From positions 1 to 5,738 of the forward strand of contig DATKDP010000081.1 of NCBI GenBank assembly GCA_035546335.1: a stretch of DNA of 5,738 bases, in the 5' to 3' direction. The position numbers and the translations under genes are program-made. Source of the stretch: DATKDP01 sp035546335 (lineage in GTDB: Bacteria > Acidobacteriota > Thermoanaerobaculia > Gp7-AA8). Positions 1-5,606 of the stretch are shown here, in pieces (the stretch's first letter is position 1; the number at the start of each line of letters is the position of its first letter). The notes under the pieces are model-generated. The model saw nothing but the letters and a program-made list of their open reading frames with translations. It made no database searches and had not been told where the DNA came from.

Positions 1-51
1 CTAGCCTCTAACCCCAGTGCGCGCCGACCGACCTCGACAAAAGGATCTGCA

Positions 52-1284
52 ATGACTGAAAGCCGTAGCCCCGAAGGAGCCCGCATCGAGTTGCAGAACG
101 GAAGGTTGATCGTGCCGGACGATCCGATCATCCCGTACATCGAAGGCGATGGAATCGGACCTGACATCTGGAACGCCACCAGAATCGTCCTCGACGGGAC
201 GGTGGAAAAGGTCTACGGCGGAAGGCGGCGCATCGCCTGGCTCGAGGTTTTCGCCGGCGAGAAGGCGAACGCCCGATTCGGCGAATGGCTGCCGAAGGCG
301 ACACTCGATGCAGTACGGCACTATCGCGTCGCGATCAAGGGTCCCCTGACGACGCCTGTCGGCGGAGGGATCCGATCCCTCAATGTCGCTCTCCGGCAGG
401 TCCTCGACCTCTATGCCTGCGTCCGCCCGGTACGCTATTTCCAGGGTGTCCCGTCGCCGGTGCGCGAGCCGGAGAAGGTCGATATGGTGATCTTTCGCGA
501 GAATACCGAAGATGTCTATGCCGGCATCGAGTGGGCAGCCGGATCGCCGGAAGCGGATCGCGTCATCGCGTTCCTGAACGGGACGATGGGAACGAATGTT
601 CGGGAGAAATCGGGCATCGGCATCAAACCGATCTCCGAGCATGGATCGAAACGGCTGGTCCGGAAGGCGATTCAATTCGCCATCACCTCGGGGCGCGATT
701 CGGTGACTCTCGTTCACAAAGGCAACATCATGAAGTTCACCGAAGGGGCCTTCAAGGAGTGGGGATATCAGCTGGCGCGCGAGGAGTTCGCCGACGTCAC
801 CGTCACCGAGAGCGAGGTGAGCGAAACGTACGATGGCAAGACTCCGGCGGGGAAGGTCGTCATCAAGGACCGGATCGCCGATGCGATGTTCCAGCAGGTG
901 GTGCTTCGCCCCGCCGAATACTCGGTGATCGCAACGACGAACCTCAACGGCGACTATCTTTCCGATGCCCTGGCTGCCCAGGTCGGTGGACTCGGCATGG
1001 CTCCCGGGTCGAACGAGAGCGACGAGGTCGCATTCTTCGAGGCGACCCACGGTACCGCTCCCAAGTACGCGAACCAGGACAAGGTCAACCCCGGCTCGCT
1101 CATTCTTTCCGGCGTGATGATGCTGCAACACCTCGGATGGCGCGAGGCGGCGGAGGCCATCGAGCGCGCCCTCGAGCGAACCATCGCGCAAAGGCGCGTG
1201 ACCTACGACCTCGAGAGGCAGATGCAGGGGGCGACGCTGCTCAGGACATCGGAGTTCGCTGCGGCCATCGTCGAGAACGTCTGA
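52..1284 (+). CDS. icd: NADP-dependent isocitrate dehydrogenase
   Basis: This enzyme oxidatively decarboxylates isocitrate to 2-oxoglutarate and makes NADPH in the cytosolic TCA cycle. The 410-residue product is close to the E. coli enzyme (416). Substrate residues known from E. coli are all visible: S109 and N111 in RSLNVALRQ, R115, R125, R149 in IFRENTE, Y156, K223 in VHKGN, and the metal ligands D277, D301 and D305. The family signature starts at NLNGDYLSD (297-305). The NADP-selecting residues K338 and Y339 (HGTAPKYA) and Y385 and R389 (VTYDLER) are kept, so NADP rather than NAD is the likely cofactor. S109 corresponds to the serine phosphorylated by AceK in enteric bacteria; whether that happens here is unknown. 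The ATG is supported by AAGGA at 41-45, six bases upstream. The gene appears monocistronic and converges on the next gene with a 29-nt gap. Confidence 0.97.
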   Translation: MTESRSPEGARIELQNGRLIVPDDPIIPYIEGDGIGPDIWNATRIVLDGTVEKVYGGRRRIAWLEVFAGEKANARFGEWLPKATLDAVRHYRVAIKGPLTTPVGGGIRSLNVALRQVLDLYACVRPVRYFQGVPSPVREPEKVDMVIFRENTEDVYAGIEWAAGSPEADRVIAFLNGTMGTNVREKSGIGIKPISEHGSKRLVRKAIQFAITSGRDSVTLVHKGNIMKFTEGAFKEWGYQLAREEFADVTVTESEVSETYDGKTPAGKVVIKDRIADAMFQQVVLRPAEYSVIATTNLNGDYLSDALAAQVGGLGMAPGSNESDEVAFFEATHGTAPKYANQDKVNPGSLILSGVMMLQHLGWREAAEAIERALERTIAQRRVTYDLERQMQGATLLRTSEFAAAIVENV

Positions 1285-1296
1285 CTGCCGTCATCC

Positions 1297-1315
1297 GAGC
1301 TCCCGGACCGAGCTC
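1297..1315. terminator. Possible bidirectional hairpin between convergent genes
   Basis: Two GAGCTC blocks (1297-1302 and 1310-1315) flank a 7-nt loop and can form a 6-bp stem on either strand. They lie in the short gap after icd, and the second block runs into the stop codon of the opposing gene. There is no T-run on either side, so a role as a terminator is only a guess from position. Confidence 0.25.
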
Positions 1316-2279
1316 ATGCCGCTGGTTGCCAGGCGAGAAACCACGGCTCGCGCCGGCCGAACTTGGTGCCGACGGCCACGCCGATGCCGAACAGCGAAGC
1401 TCCGATCCAGATGATGTTGCCAACCACGGGGATCATTCGAAGCAGTCCCATGATCAGCAGTCCGACCACCACCAGGGCCATGTCGCCGCGAAGCCATCGG
1501 CGACGCCCCAGCTCGTCCCTGCTCCTCGGCCGCGCGACCAGCGTTCCGACGGCGTGGAAAAGCGCGATCATGCCGTAGATCTTCGCCATCAGAGCGAAGA
1601 TGAGCAGAGCGATGATCAGAGGGATTCCGATCAGATATGGGATGAGGTAGGTGAAGACGATCGCCGTCAGCACGAAGCTGGTGAAGGCGACGAGCCCGAG
1701 AACGAATGTGTGGAATGGACTGGCGCGAAGCTCGACGGAAGAGGCGCGCACCTCGCGACCGCTCACCAGGGTGACGATGATGGCGGCGCAGAGCCAGATC
1801 AGGAGAAGGGAGAGCTTCAGCGCGACATCGATCAGCGAAAACGGTTTCGCCTCGAGTGCTCGGGCGGTTCTGCTTCCGGCGATCCGGAATCCGCCTGCGG
1901 CGCGGCCGGGTGCGAAGACATCTCCGCCGATGGTCGCATCGCCGAGGCCCCGAATCGTTCCGCCGACACAAACCACGTCTCCGTCGATTCTGGCGTCGGG
2001 ACCGAGCTCGACGTCTCCTCCGAAAACGACGAGGTCACCGGCGACGCGCCCCGAGATCCGCGCAGAGGCGGCGAGAACCTGCACGCTGCCGAAGACGACT
2101 CCCGAAACTTCGACGTCGTCGCGGAAGCTGAAGATGTCATCGGTCTGCCGGCTGCCCGCCGGTACGCGCTTCTCCTCTCCCCGCGCTCCCGCAGGGAGGA
2201 TCAGAAGCCCGCTCAGAAAGAGAGCGGTCAGCGTCAGAAGCGGAATCGCGGCTCTCGTCAGCCTGCTAGACATCGACAT
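1314..2279 (-). CDS. Signal-peptide membrane protein with bactofilin-like (polymer-forming) repeats
   Basis: The 321-residue product has three parts. Residues 1-34 form a signal peptide or N-terminal anchor with a long hydrophobic core, ending near PAGARGEE. Residues about 47-135 contain short beta-helix-type repeats (VEVSGVVFGSV, ARISGRVAGDLVVFGGDV, ARIDGDVVCVGGTI, ATIGGDVFAPG) as in bactofilin/polymer-forming domains. Residues about 153-306 hold roughly five hydrophobic helices (near 153-173, 190-212, 214-240, 267-287 and 288-306). Classical bactofilins are cytoplasmic, whereas here the leader suggests the repeats face the periplasm. It is the last gene of the sigma/anti-sigma operon and overlaps the anti-sigma stop by 14 nt. 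GAAAGGG lies just upstream; a second in-frame ATG at 2273 (M3) has better spacing to it and may be the true start. Its function is unknown. A structural, scaffold or sensor role in the envelope is inferred from context only. Confidence 0.85.
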   Translation of the reverse strand: MSMSSRLTRAAIPLLTLTALFLSGLLILPAGARGEEKRVPAGSRQTDDIFSFRDDVEVSGVVFGSVQVLAASARISGRVAGDLVVFGGDVELGPDARIDGDVVCVGGTIRGLGDATIGGDVFAPGRAAGGFRIAGSRTARALEAKPFSLIDVALKLSLLLIWLCAAIIVTLVSGREVRASSVELRASPFHTFVLGLVAFTSFVLTAIVFTYLIPYLIGIPLIIALLIFALMAKIYGMIALFHAVGTLVARPRSRDELGRRRWLRGDMALVVVGLLIMGLLRMIPVVGNIIWIGASLFGIGVAVGTKFGRREPWFLAWQPAA

Positions 2280-2754
2280 CGATCCCTTTCGGTGCTCGTC
2301 GCAGGAGAAACACGAACAGCAGGTTCACCGCGATGAACGCGGAGGCGACGAGCAGATGGACGCCGAGCGGAGCGCGGTGAATCAAACCGCCCATCCCTTC
2401 CGCCAGCTGGAGGAGGCGGAAGGCCGTATCCGCCTGACTGGAGATCGCTTCGATGATCCCCCCGATCGGTGAGACCCCGAGGACCACAAACAGAGAGCTC
2501 GCCAGAAGGAGGATCGCTGCGCCGCAGGCGATTGCGACGGACCACGAGCGATACGCTGCACCCTCCCACGGCGCGAGCGGGAGGGAGGCGGGGGGAATCG
2601 CAAGCGATGGGGCAGGGTCGACGGCCACGGCGGCGAACTGCCGATCGACGCGCTCGAGCGCGAGCGCGAGCCTGGCGCACTCCGCACACTCGAGTGCATG
2701 AGCGGGGTTGGCGGCTGGATCCGCCTGGTAGGCCGCGCATCGATCGTTCGTCAT
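2266..2754 (-). CDS. Membrane anti-sigma factor with zinc-binding ZAS-type motif
   Basis: The 162-residue protein has an N-terminal H19-x3-C23-x2-C26 motif, the hallmark of zinc-binding anti-sigma (ZAS) domains that hold ECF sigma factors inactive. An additional C6 could be a further ligand. A proline/alanine-rich linker follows, then two membrane spans (about 71-93 and 130-151) separated by a loop of about 36 residues, and a short basic tail (LRRAPKG). The predicted topology puts both ends in the cytoplasm, with only a small external loop and no large sensor domain. The start codon overlaps the sigma gene's stop in ATGA, a common arrangement that couples translation and balances the amounts of sigma and anti-sigma. 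The function is inferred from motif plus position; the overall sequence is not one I recognise as a named family member. Confidence 0.85.
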   Translation of the reverse strand: MTNDRCAAYQADPAANPAHALECAECARLALALERVDRQFAAVAVDPAPSLAIPPASLPLAPWEGAAYRSWSVAIACGAAILLLASSLFVVLGVSPIGGIIEAISSQADTAFRLLQLAEGMGGLIHRAPLGVHLLVASAFIAVNLLFVFLLRRAPKGIDVDV

Positions 2755-3341
2755 ATCGGTTCCACGTAATCCCCGAGCGCGTCCTTGAGCAGATTCCGCG
2801 CCCGGAAGAGTTTGTTTTTGACCGTGCCGAGCGGAATTCTCTTGATCTCGGCGATCTCATCGTACGAAAGCTCGGCGAAATGGCGCAACTGAATCAGCTC
2901 CCGATAGTCGGGCGGGAGCAGCTCGACCGCCTGGTCGATCGCCGCCGACAGCTCCTTGTTGCTCAGAGCGCGATAGGGGGAGACTCCCTCGTCGGCGAAC
3001 TCCCGTTCTTTCCCTTCCTGCTCGCCCTCGGATGGAGAGCTCGTGAGGGAAACCTCCTGAAGGCTCCTTTTGCGCAGAGCGTCGATCGACGCATTCTGAG
3101 CGATCCGGAAGATCCAGGTCGAAAACTGGTACTTCGGGTCGTAACGATCGAGTGCCAGATACACCTTGATGAAGATCTCCTGTGCGAGATCGTGAGCCGC
3201 TTCGTAGTTCCGCGTGATCCGGTAGACATAGTTGATGATCCGCTTTTCGTAGCGAATCACCAGCTCGGTGAACCGGTCGCGGTCTCCCTCGAGAATCGTT
3301 GCGACCAGCGTCCGATCGTCGAGTGGCTCACGATCTCCCAT
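2751..3341 (-). CDS. ECF-family RNA polymerase sigma factor (RpoE-like)
   Basis: This is a group 4 sigma factor of 196 residues, a typical ECF length. Region 2 spans about residues 24-93, with the core-binding segment AAHDLAQEIFIKVY (48-61) and the promoter -10 melting/recognition helix FSTWIFRIAQNASIDALRKR (73-92). A charged, glutamate-rich linker (about 98-121) connects to region 4 (about 130-190), whose helix-turn-helix reads LSYDEIAEIKRIPLGTVKNKLFRARNLL and should contact the -35 element. No C-terminal extension is present. It is the first gene of a minus-strand operon with the anti-sigma factor (4-nt overlap) and the polymer-forming membrane protein. No good Shine-Dalgarno sits at the usual distance: GGAG is 12 nt upstream of the ATG. 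It probably directs its own operon and envelope genes, but the inducing signal cannot be read from the sequence. Confidence 0.96.
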   Translation of the reverse strand: MGDREPLDDRTLVATILEGDRDRFTELVIRYEKRIINYVYRITRNYEAAHDLAQEIFIKVYLALDRYDPKYQFSTWIFRIAQNASIDALRKRSLQEVSLTSSPSEGEQEGKEREFADEGVSPYRALSNKELSAAIDQAVELLPPDYRELIQLRHFAELSYDEIAEIKRIPLGTVKNKLFRARNLLKDALGDYVEPI

Positions 3342-3401
3342 GTCTCAGTACGGCTCCACAAACCAAAGGTTTTCGGGGATGATAGCAGGCAGGTCCGACG
3401 A
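3342..3401. promoter_or_regulatory. Divergent promoter region between sigma operon and ABC ATPase
   Basis: This 60-nt spacer must hold the starts of both divergent units unless they are read from farther away. It contains a 13-bp palindrome, AAACC-AAA-GGTTT (3360-3372). On the minus strand AAAACC (3368-3373) is followed after 15 nt by CGTA (3349-3352), resembling ECF promoters (AAC in the -35 element, CGT in the -10 element). This would place the transcript start almost at the sigma ATG. On the plus strand GATAGC (3381-3386) is a weak -10 candidate. These site assignments are by eye only. Confidence 0.4.
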
Positions 3402-4142
3402 ATGATCGAAATCCGGAATCTGACGAAGCGTTACGGCGACTTCACCGCCGTCGACGACATCTCGCTGATCGCCCGTCCCGGCGAGATCTTCGGATTTCTC
3501 GGCCCGAACGGCGCCGGCAAAACAACGACCATCCGGATCATCGTCGGGCTTTCACTTCCGACGGAGGGACTCGTCCGCGTCGATCGATTCGACGTCGTCC
3601 GCGAGAGGGACGAGGCGAAGCGGATTCTCGGTTACGTGCCCGATCGCCCCTTCCTGTACGAGAAGTTGACCGGTCGCGAGCTCCTTCACTTCGTCGCCGA
3701 TCTCTACCAGCAGCCCTGGAGCGCCGCCGAGCCGCGCGCAGTTCGCGTTCTCGAACATCTTCACCTCGGTGAGTGGCTCGACGCGCGCATCGAAAACTAT
3801 TCGCACGGAATGAAACAGAAGCTCGTCCTCGTCGCGGCACTGGTGCACGATCCGAAGGTCGTCGTGATCGACGAGCCGATGGTCGGTCTCGACGCACTCG
3901 CACAGCGTCAGGTGCGGCTCCTTCTGCGCGAGCTCGCCGGCGAAGGGAAGACGGTCTTCCTCACCACGCATACGCTCTCCGTGGCCGAGGCAGTGTGCGA
4001 TCAGATCGCGATCCTTCATCGGGGGCGAATCGCCACGACCGGGACACCGGAGACGATCAAACGGCTCAGCGGAATCGACGGAGGGGCTCTGGAGGACGTG
4101 TTCCTCCAGATCACCGTCGATTCTCAGGCGGCCGGAGCGTGA
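3402..4142 (+). CDS. ABC transporter ATP-binding protein
   Basis: This is a 246-residue nucleotide-binding subunit, a normal length for ABC-2 type exporters of the CcmA/NatA class. Visible motifs are Walker A GPNGAGKTT (34-42), a signature loop in the variant form YSHGMKQK (133-140), Walker B VVVIDEP (153-159) with catalytic E158, D-loop VGLD (161-164) and switch histidine H190 (LTTH). The C-terminal LEDVFLQIT is typical of this exporter class. The ATG at 3402 is chosen because the conserved domain begins immediately (MIEIRNLTKRYG) and the open frame upstream is antisense to the sigma gene. The ribosome site is weak (AGGCAGG at 3387-3393). The membrane permease that normally follows is absent; prmC overlaps the stop codon instead. 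The substrate cannot be predicted. Confidence 0.95.
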   Translation: MIEIRNLTKRYGDFTAVDDISLIARPGEIFGFLGPNGAGKTTTIRIIVGLSLPTEGLVRVDRFDVVRERDEAKRILGYVPDRPFLYEKLTGRELLHFVADLYQQPWSAAEPRAVRVLEHLHLGEWLDARIENYSHGMKQKLVLVAALVHDPKVVVIDEPMVGLDALAQRQVRLLLRELAGEGKTVFLTTHTLSVAEAVCDQIAILHRGRIATTGTPETIKRLSGIDGGALEDVFLQITVDSQAAGA

Positions 4143-4963
4143 CACCGATTCGCGCCATCCGCGCACACTATCGCGAGGAGGCTCTGCGGCGCCGCGTCAA
4201 TCCGCGCGACGTCGATCTGCTTCTGGCCGACGTCCTCCGCCAGCCGATCACCTCGATTCTCGCCCACGATGAGAAGGAGATCGCCGCCGGAGCCCTGGAG
4301 AGCTTTCGGCGGCAGATCGAGCGACGCTTCGAGGGGGAGCCGCTCCAGTACATCCGCGGGAAAACGGAGTTTTTCGGGCGCGATTTCATCGTCGACGATC
4401 GGGTGCTGATTCCACGACCGGAAACCGAGCTTCTCGTCGAGGCGGCGCTCGAGCTGGCGCCTCGTGGTGCACGTCTGCTCGATGTCGGGACGGGAACGGG
4501 ATGCGTTGCGATCTCCCTGGCGAAAGAGCGCGCAGACCTTTCGGTCGTCGGAAGCGATCGCTCCATGGCCGCTCTCGCCGTGGCGCGACGCAATCGCATC
4601 ACGCTGGATGCGACGCTCCATCTGGTAGCGGCCGATCTGGCTCACGGTTTCCGCGGCCGATTCGATCTCGTGGTGTCGAACCCCCCCTACATTCCGGAGC
4701 ACGAGCTCGCCTCGCTTCAAACGGAGGTACGCGATCACGAGCCGCGGGGAGCGCTCTCGCCCGGGGCGGATCCGCTGGCGATCATCGAGCGGCTGTTGAT
4801 CGAAACCATCGAGATCCTCGACTCCGGCGCATCTCTTCTTTTCGAGATCGGATACGGTCAGCAGGCGGCGGTGACCGAGCGCGCGGAAAAGCATGGATGG
4901 AATGTGACGGGTGTGCATCGAGACCTCGCCGGCATTCCGCGCGTCGTGGTGGCCGGGCGATAA
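4139..4963 (+). CDS. prmC: Peptide chain release factor N5-glutamine methyltransferase
   Basis: PrmC uses S-adenosylmethionine to methylate the glutamine of the GGQ motif in release factors RF1 and RF2, tuning translation termination in the cytosol. The 274-residue product matches the family length of about 280. It has an N-terminal helical substrate-binding domain (about 1-80), the conserved IPRPETE (91-97), SAM-binding motif I DVGTGTGCVAIS (115-126), and the catalytic NPPY (181-184) that holds the target glutamine. The start is GTG at 4139, sharing GTGA with the stop of the ABC ATPase gene. No in-frame ATG or GTG farther downstream could give an intact N-terminus. AGGCGG (4126-4131) may serve as ribosome site, so translation is probably coupled. 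Its usual partner prfA is not in the window. HemK is the older name for this family. Confidence 0.95.
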   Translation: MTPIRAIRAHYREEALRRRVNPRDVDLLLADVLRQPITSILAHDEKEIAAGALESFRRQIERRFEGEPLQYIRGKTEFFGRDFIVDDRVLIPRPETELLVEAALELAPRGARLLDVGTGTGCVAISLAKERADLSVVGSDRSMAALAVARRNRITLDATLHLVAADLAHGFRGRFDLVVSNPPYIPEHELASLQTEVRDHEPRGALSPGADPLAIIERLLIETIEILDSGASLLFEIGYGQQAAVTERAEKHGWNVTGVHRDLAGIPRVVVAGR

Positions 4964-4983
4964 TGGCAGGGTAACCAACCCAT

Positions 4984-4989
4984 CGAGGA
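4984..4989 (+). promoter_or_regulatory. Ribosome binding site of the HIT gene
   Basis: GAGGAG lies nine bases before the ATG at 4999 and fixes this start. It is the clearest Shine-Dalgarno in the window and suggests the HIT gene is initiated independently, even if it is co-transcribed with prmC 35 nt upstream. Confidence 0.7.
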
Positions 4990-4998
4990 GACGAGACG

Positions 4999-5355
4999 AT
5001 GACGAGTCCGAGCGAGCGCTGCCTCTTCTGTCGAATCGTGAACGGCGAGATTCCTGCGCGGAAGGTCGATGAAGACTCGGAGACATTCGCCTTCGAGGAC
5101 ATCAACCCGCAGGCGCCGACACATATCCTGGTGATTCCGAAGCGCCACATCGCGAGCCTCGATGAGCTGACAGATGGCGACGACGCAACGATCGGGCGGA
5201 CGATTCGAACGGCGGCTCGAATCGCTCACGATCGTCACCTCGACGCCGACGGGTACCGTGTCGTGATCAACTGCGGAGAGGCGGCAGGCCAGACCGTCTT
5301 CCACATCCACATCCACCTTCTCGGAGGCCGCAGCTTCAGTTGGCCGCCAGGTTGA
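4999..5355 (+). CDS. HIT family protein (HINT-type purine nucleoside phosphoramidase)
   Basis: The 118-residue protein belongs to the HINT branch of the histidine triad superfamily, which hydrolyses AMP-lysine and other purine nucleoside phosphoramidates. The triad H102-I-H104-I-H106-LL is intact, with H104 expected to be the nucleotidylated nucleophile. T99 and N91 occupy the places of human HINT1 S107 and N99. The N-terminus CLFC (C8, C11) with H50 resembles the zinc-associated arrangement found in many bacterial HIT proteins. The C-terminus GGRSFSWPPG is the characteristic HINT ending (human: GGRQMHWPPG), so the protein is full length. It follows prmC by 35 nt on the same strand and is followed by a GC hairpin. 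Its cellular substrate in bacteria is generally unclear. Confidence 0.96.
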   Translation: MTSPSERCLFCRIVNGEIPARKVDEDSETFAFEDINPQAPTHILVIPKRHIASLDELTDGDDATIGRTIRTAARIAHDRHLDADGYRVVINCGEAAGQTVFHIHIHLLGGRSFSWPPG

Positions 5356-5362
5356 GGGAAGA

Positions 5363-5382
5363 GCGGGCGTCCGGTCGCCCGC
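5363..5382 (+). terminator. GC-rich hairpin after the HIT gene
   Basis: GCGGGCG (5363-5369) and CGCCCGC (5376-5382) form a perfect 7-bp stem around a 6-nt loop, starting seven bases after the HIT stop codon. It is followed by CCCTGTTGG rather than a T-run, so it is a plausible but imperfect intrinsic terminator. Confidence 0.5.
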
Positions 5383-5390
5383 CCCTGTTG

Positions 5391-5505
5391 GTCATCCCTG
5401 AACGAGGGTGGGGAGAGGGCGTGAGTGAAGGATCTGCGATCGGCAACTGTCTAAGAACGCAGATCCTTCACTCACACCCACCCATCCACCCTCGCTCAGG
5501 ATGAC
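5391..5505. repeat. Long imperfect palindromic (interspersed-type) repeat
   Basis: Two 48-nt arms (5391-5438 and 5458-5505) are inverted copies separated by a 19-nt loop. The inner 18 bp (GTGAGTGAAGGATCTGCG at 5421-5438 against 5458-5475) pair perfectly. The outer parts share GTCATCC-TGA-CGAGGGTGG with one indel and a few mismatches, and the G-rich middle of each arm is diverged. The outermost GTCATCCTGAGCGA and inner GAAGGATCTGC resemble a repeat seen intergenically in many bacterial genomes (recalled, not searched). It would fold into a strong hairpin in RNA or a cruciform in DNA. No protein reading of it is convincing. Confidence 0.85.
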
Positions 5506-5510
5506 GGCCC

Positions 5511-5606
5511 CTGCCTTCTGCTTCTGCCCTCTGCTTCTGCCTTCTTTCTTCTGCCTTCTGCCTTCTGCCCTCTGCCGTCTGCCCTCTGCTATCTGCCATC
5601 TGCTAT
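5511..5606. repeat. Degenerate heptamer tandem repeat (CTGCCTT/CTGCCCT)
   Basis: Thirteen units beginning CTGC run without interruption. The first five are irregular (6, 7 or 14 nt); the last eight (5551-5606) are exact 7-mers with changes only in the last three bases (CTT, CCT, CGT, TAT, CAT). The plus strand has no A from 5511 to 5590. Because 7 is not a multiple of 3, the open frames through it give low-complexity peptides on both strands (FCLLPSA type and AEGRRQ type), which are spurious. Confidence 0.9.

Noticed and set aside
1..1191. A 396-residue open frame on the minus strand covering icd
   Set aside because: It is antisense to an unmistakable isocitrate dehydrogenase, has no recognisable motif, and is explained by the high GC content.
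1856..2131. A 91-residue Arg-rich plus-strand frame
   Set aside because: It is antisense to the beta-repeat region of the membrane protein, and its composition follows from that gene's GC-rich codons.
285..2336. A 683-residue plus-strand frame running through icd and the opposing membrane protein gene
   Set aside because: It is rich in Arg, Asp, Gly and Pro with no domain, crosses two real genes in other frames, and has no ribosome site.
2469..3401. An upstream extension of the ABC ATPase frame by 311 codons
   Set aside because: This part is antisense to the sigma and anti-sigma genes. The ABC domain begins directly at the ATG at 3402, and that start gives the usual family length.
3773..4138. 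An upstream extension of the prmC frame
   Set aside because: It lies inside the ABC ATPase gene in another frame and is low-complexity Arg-rich; the GTG at 4139 gives a normal PrmC length.
5511..5606. A possible CRISPR array
   Set aside because: The units are 7 nt and contiguous, with no spacers and no cas genes nearby.
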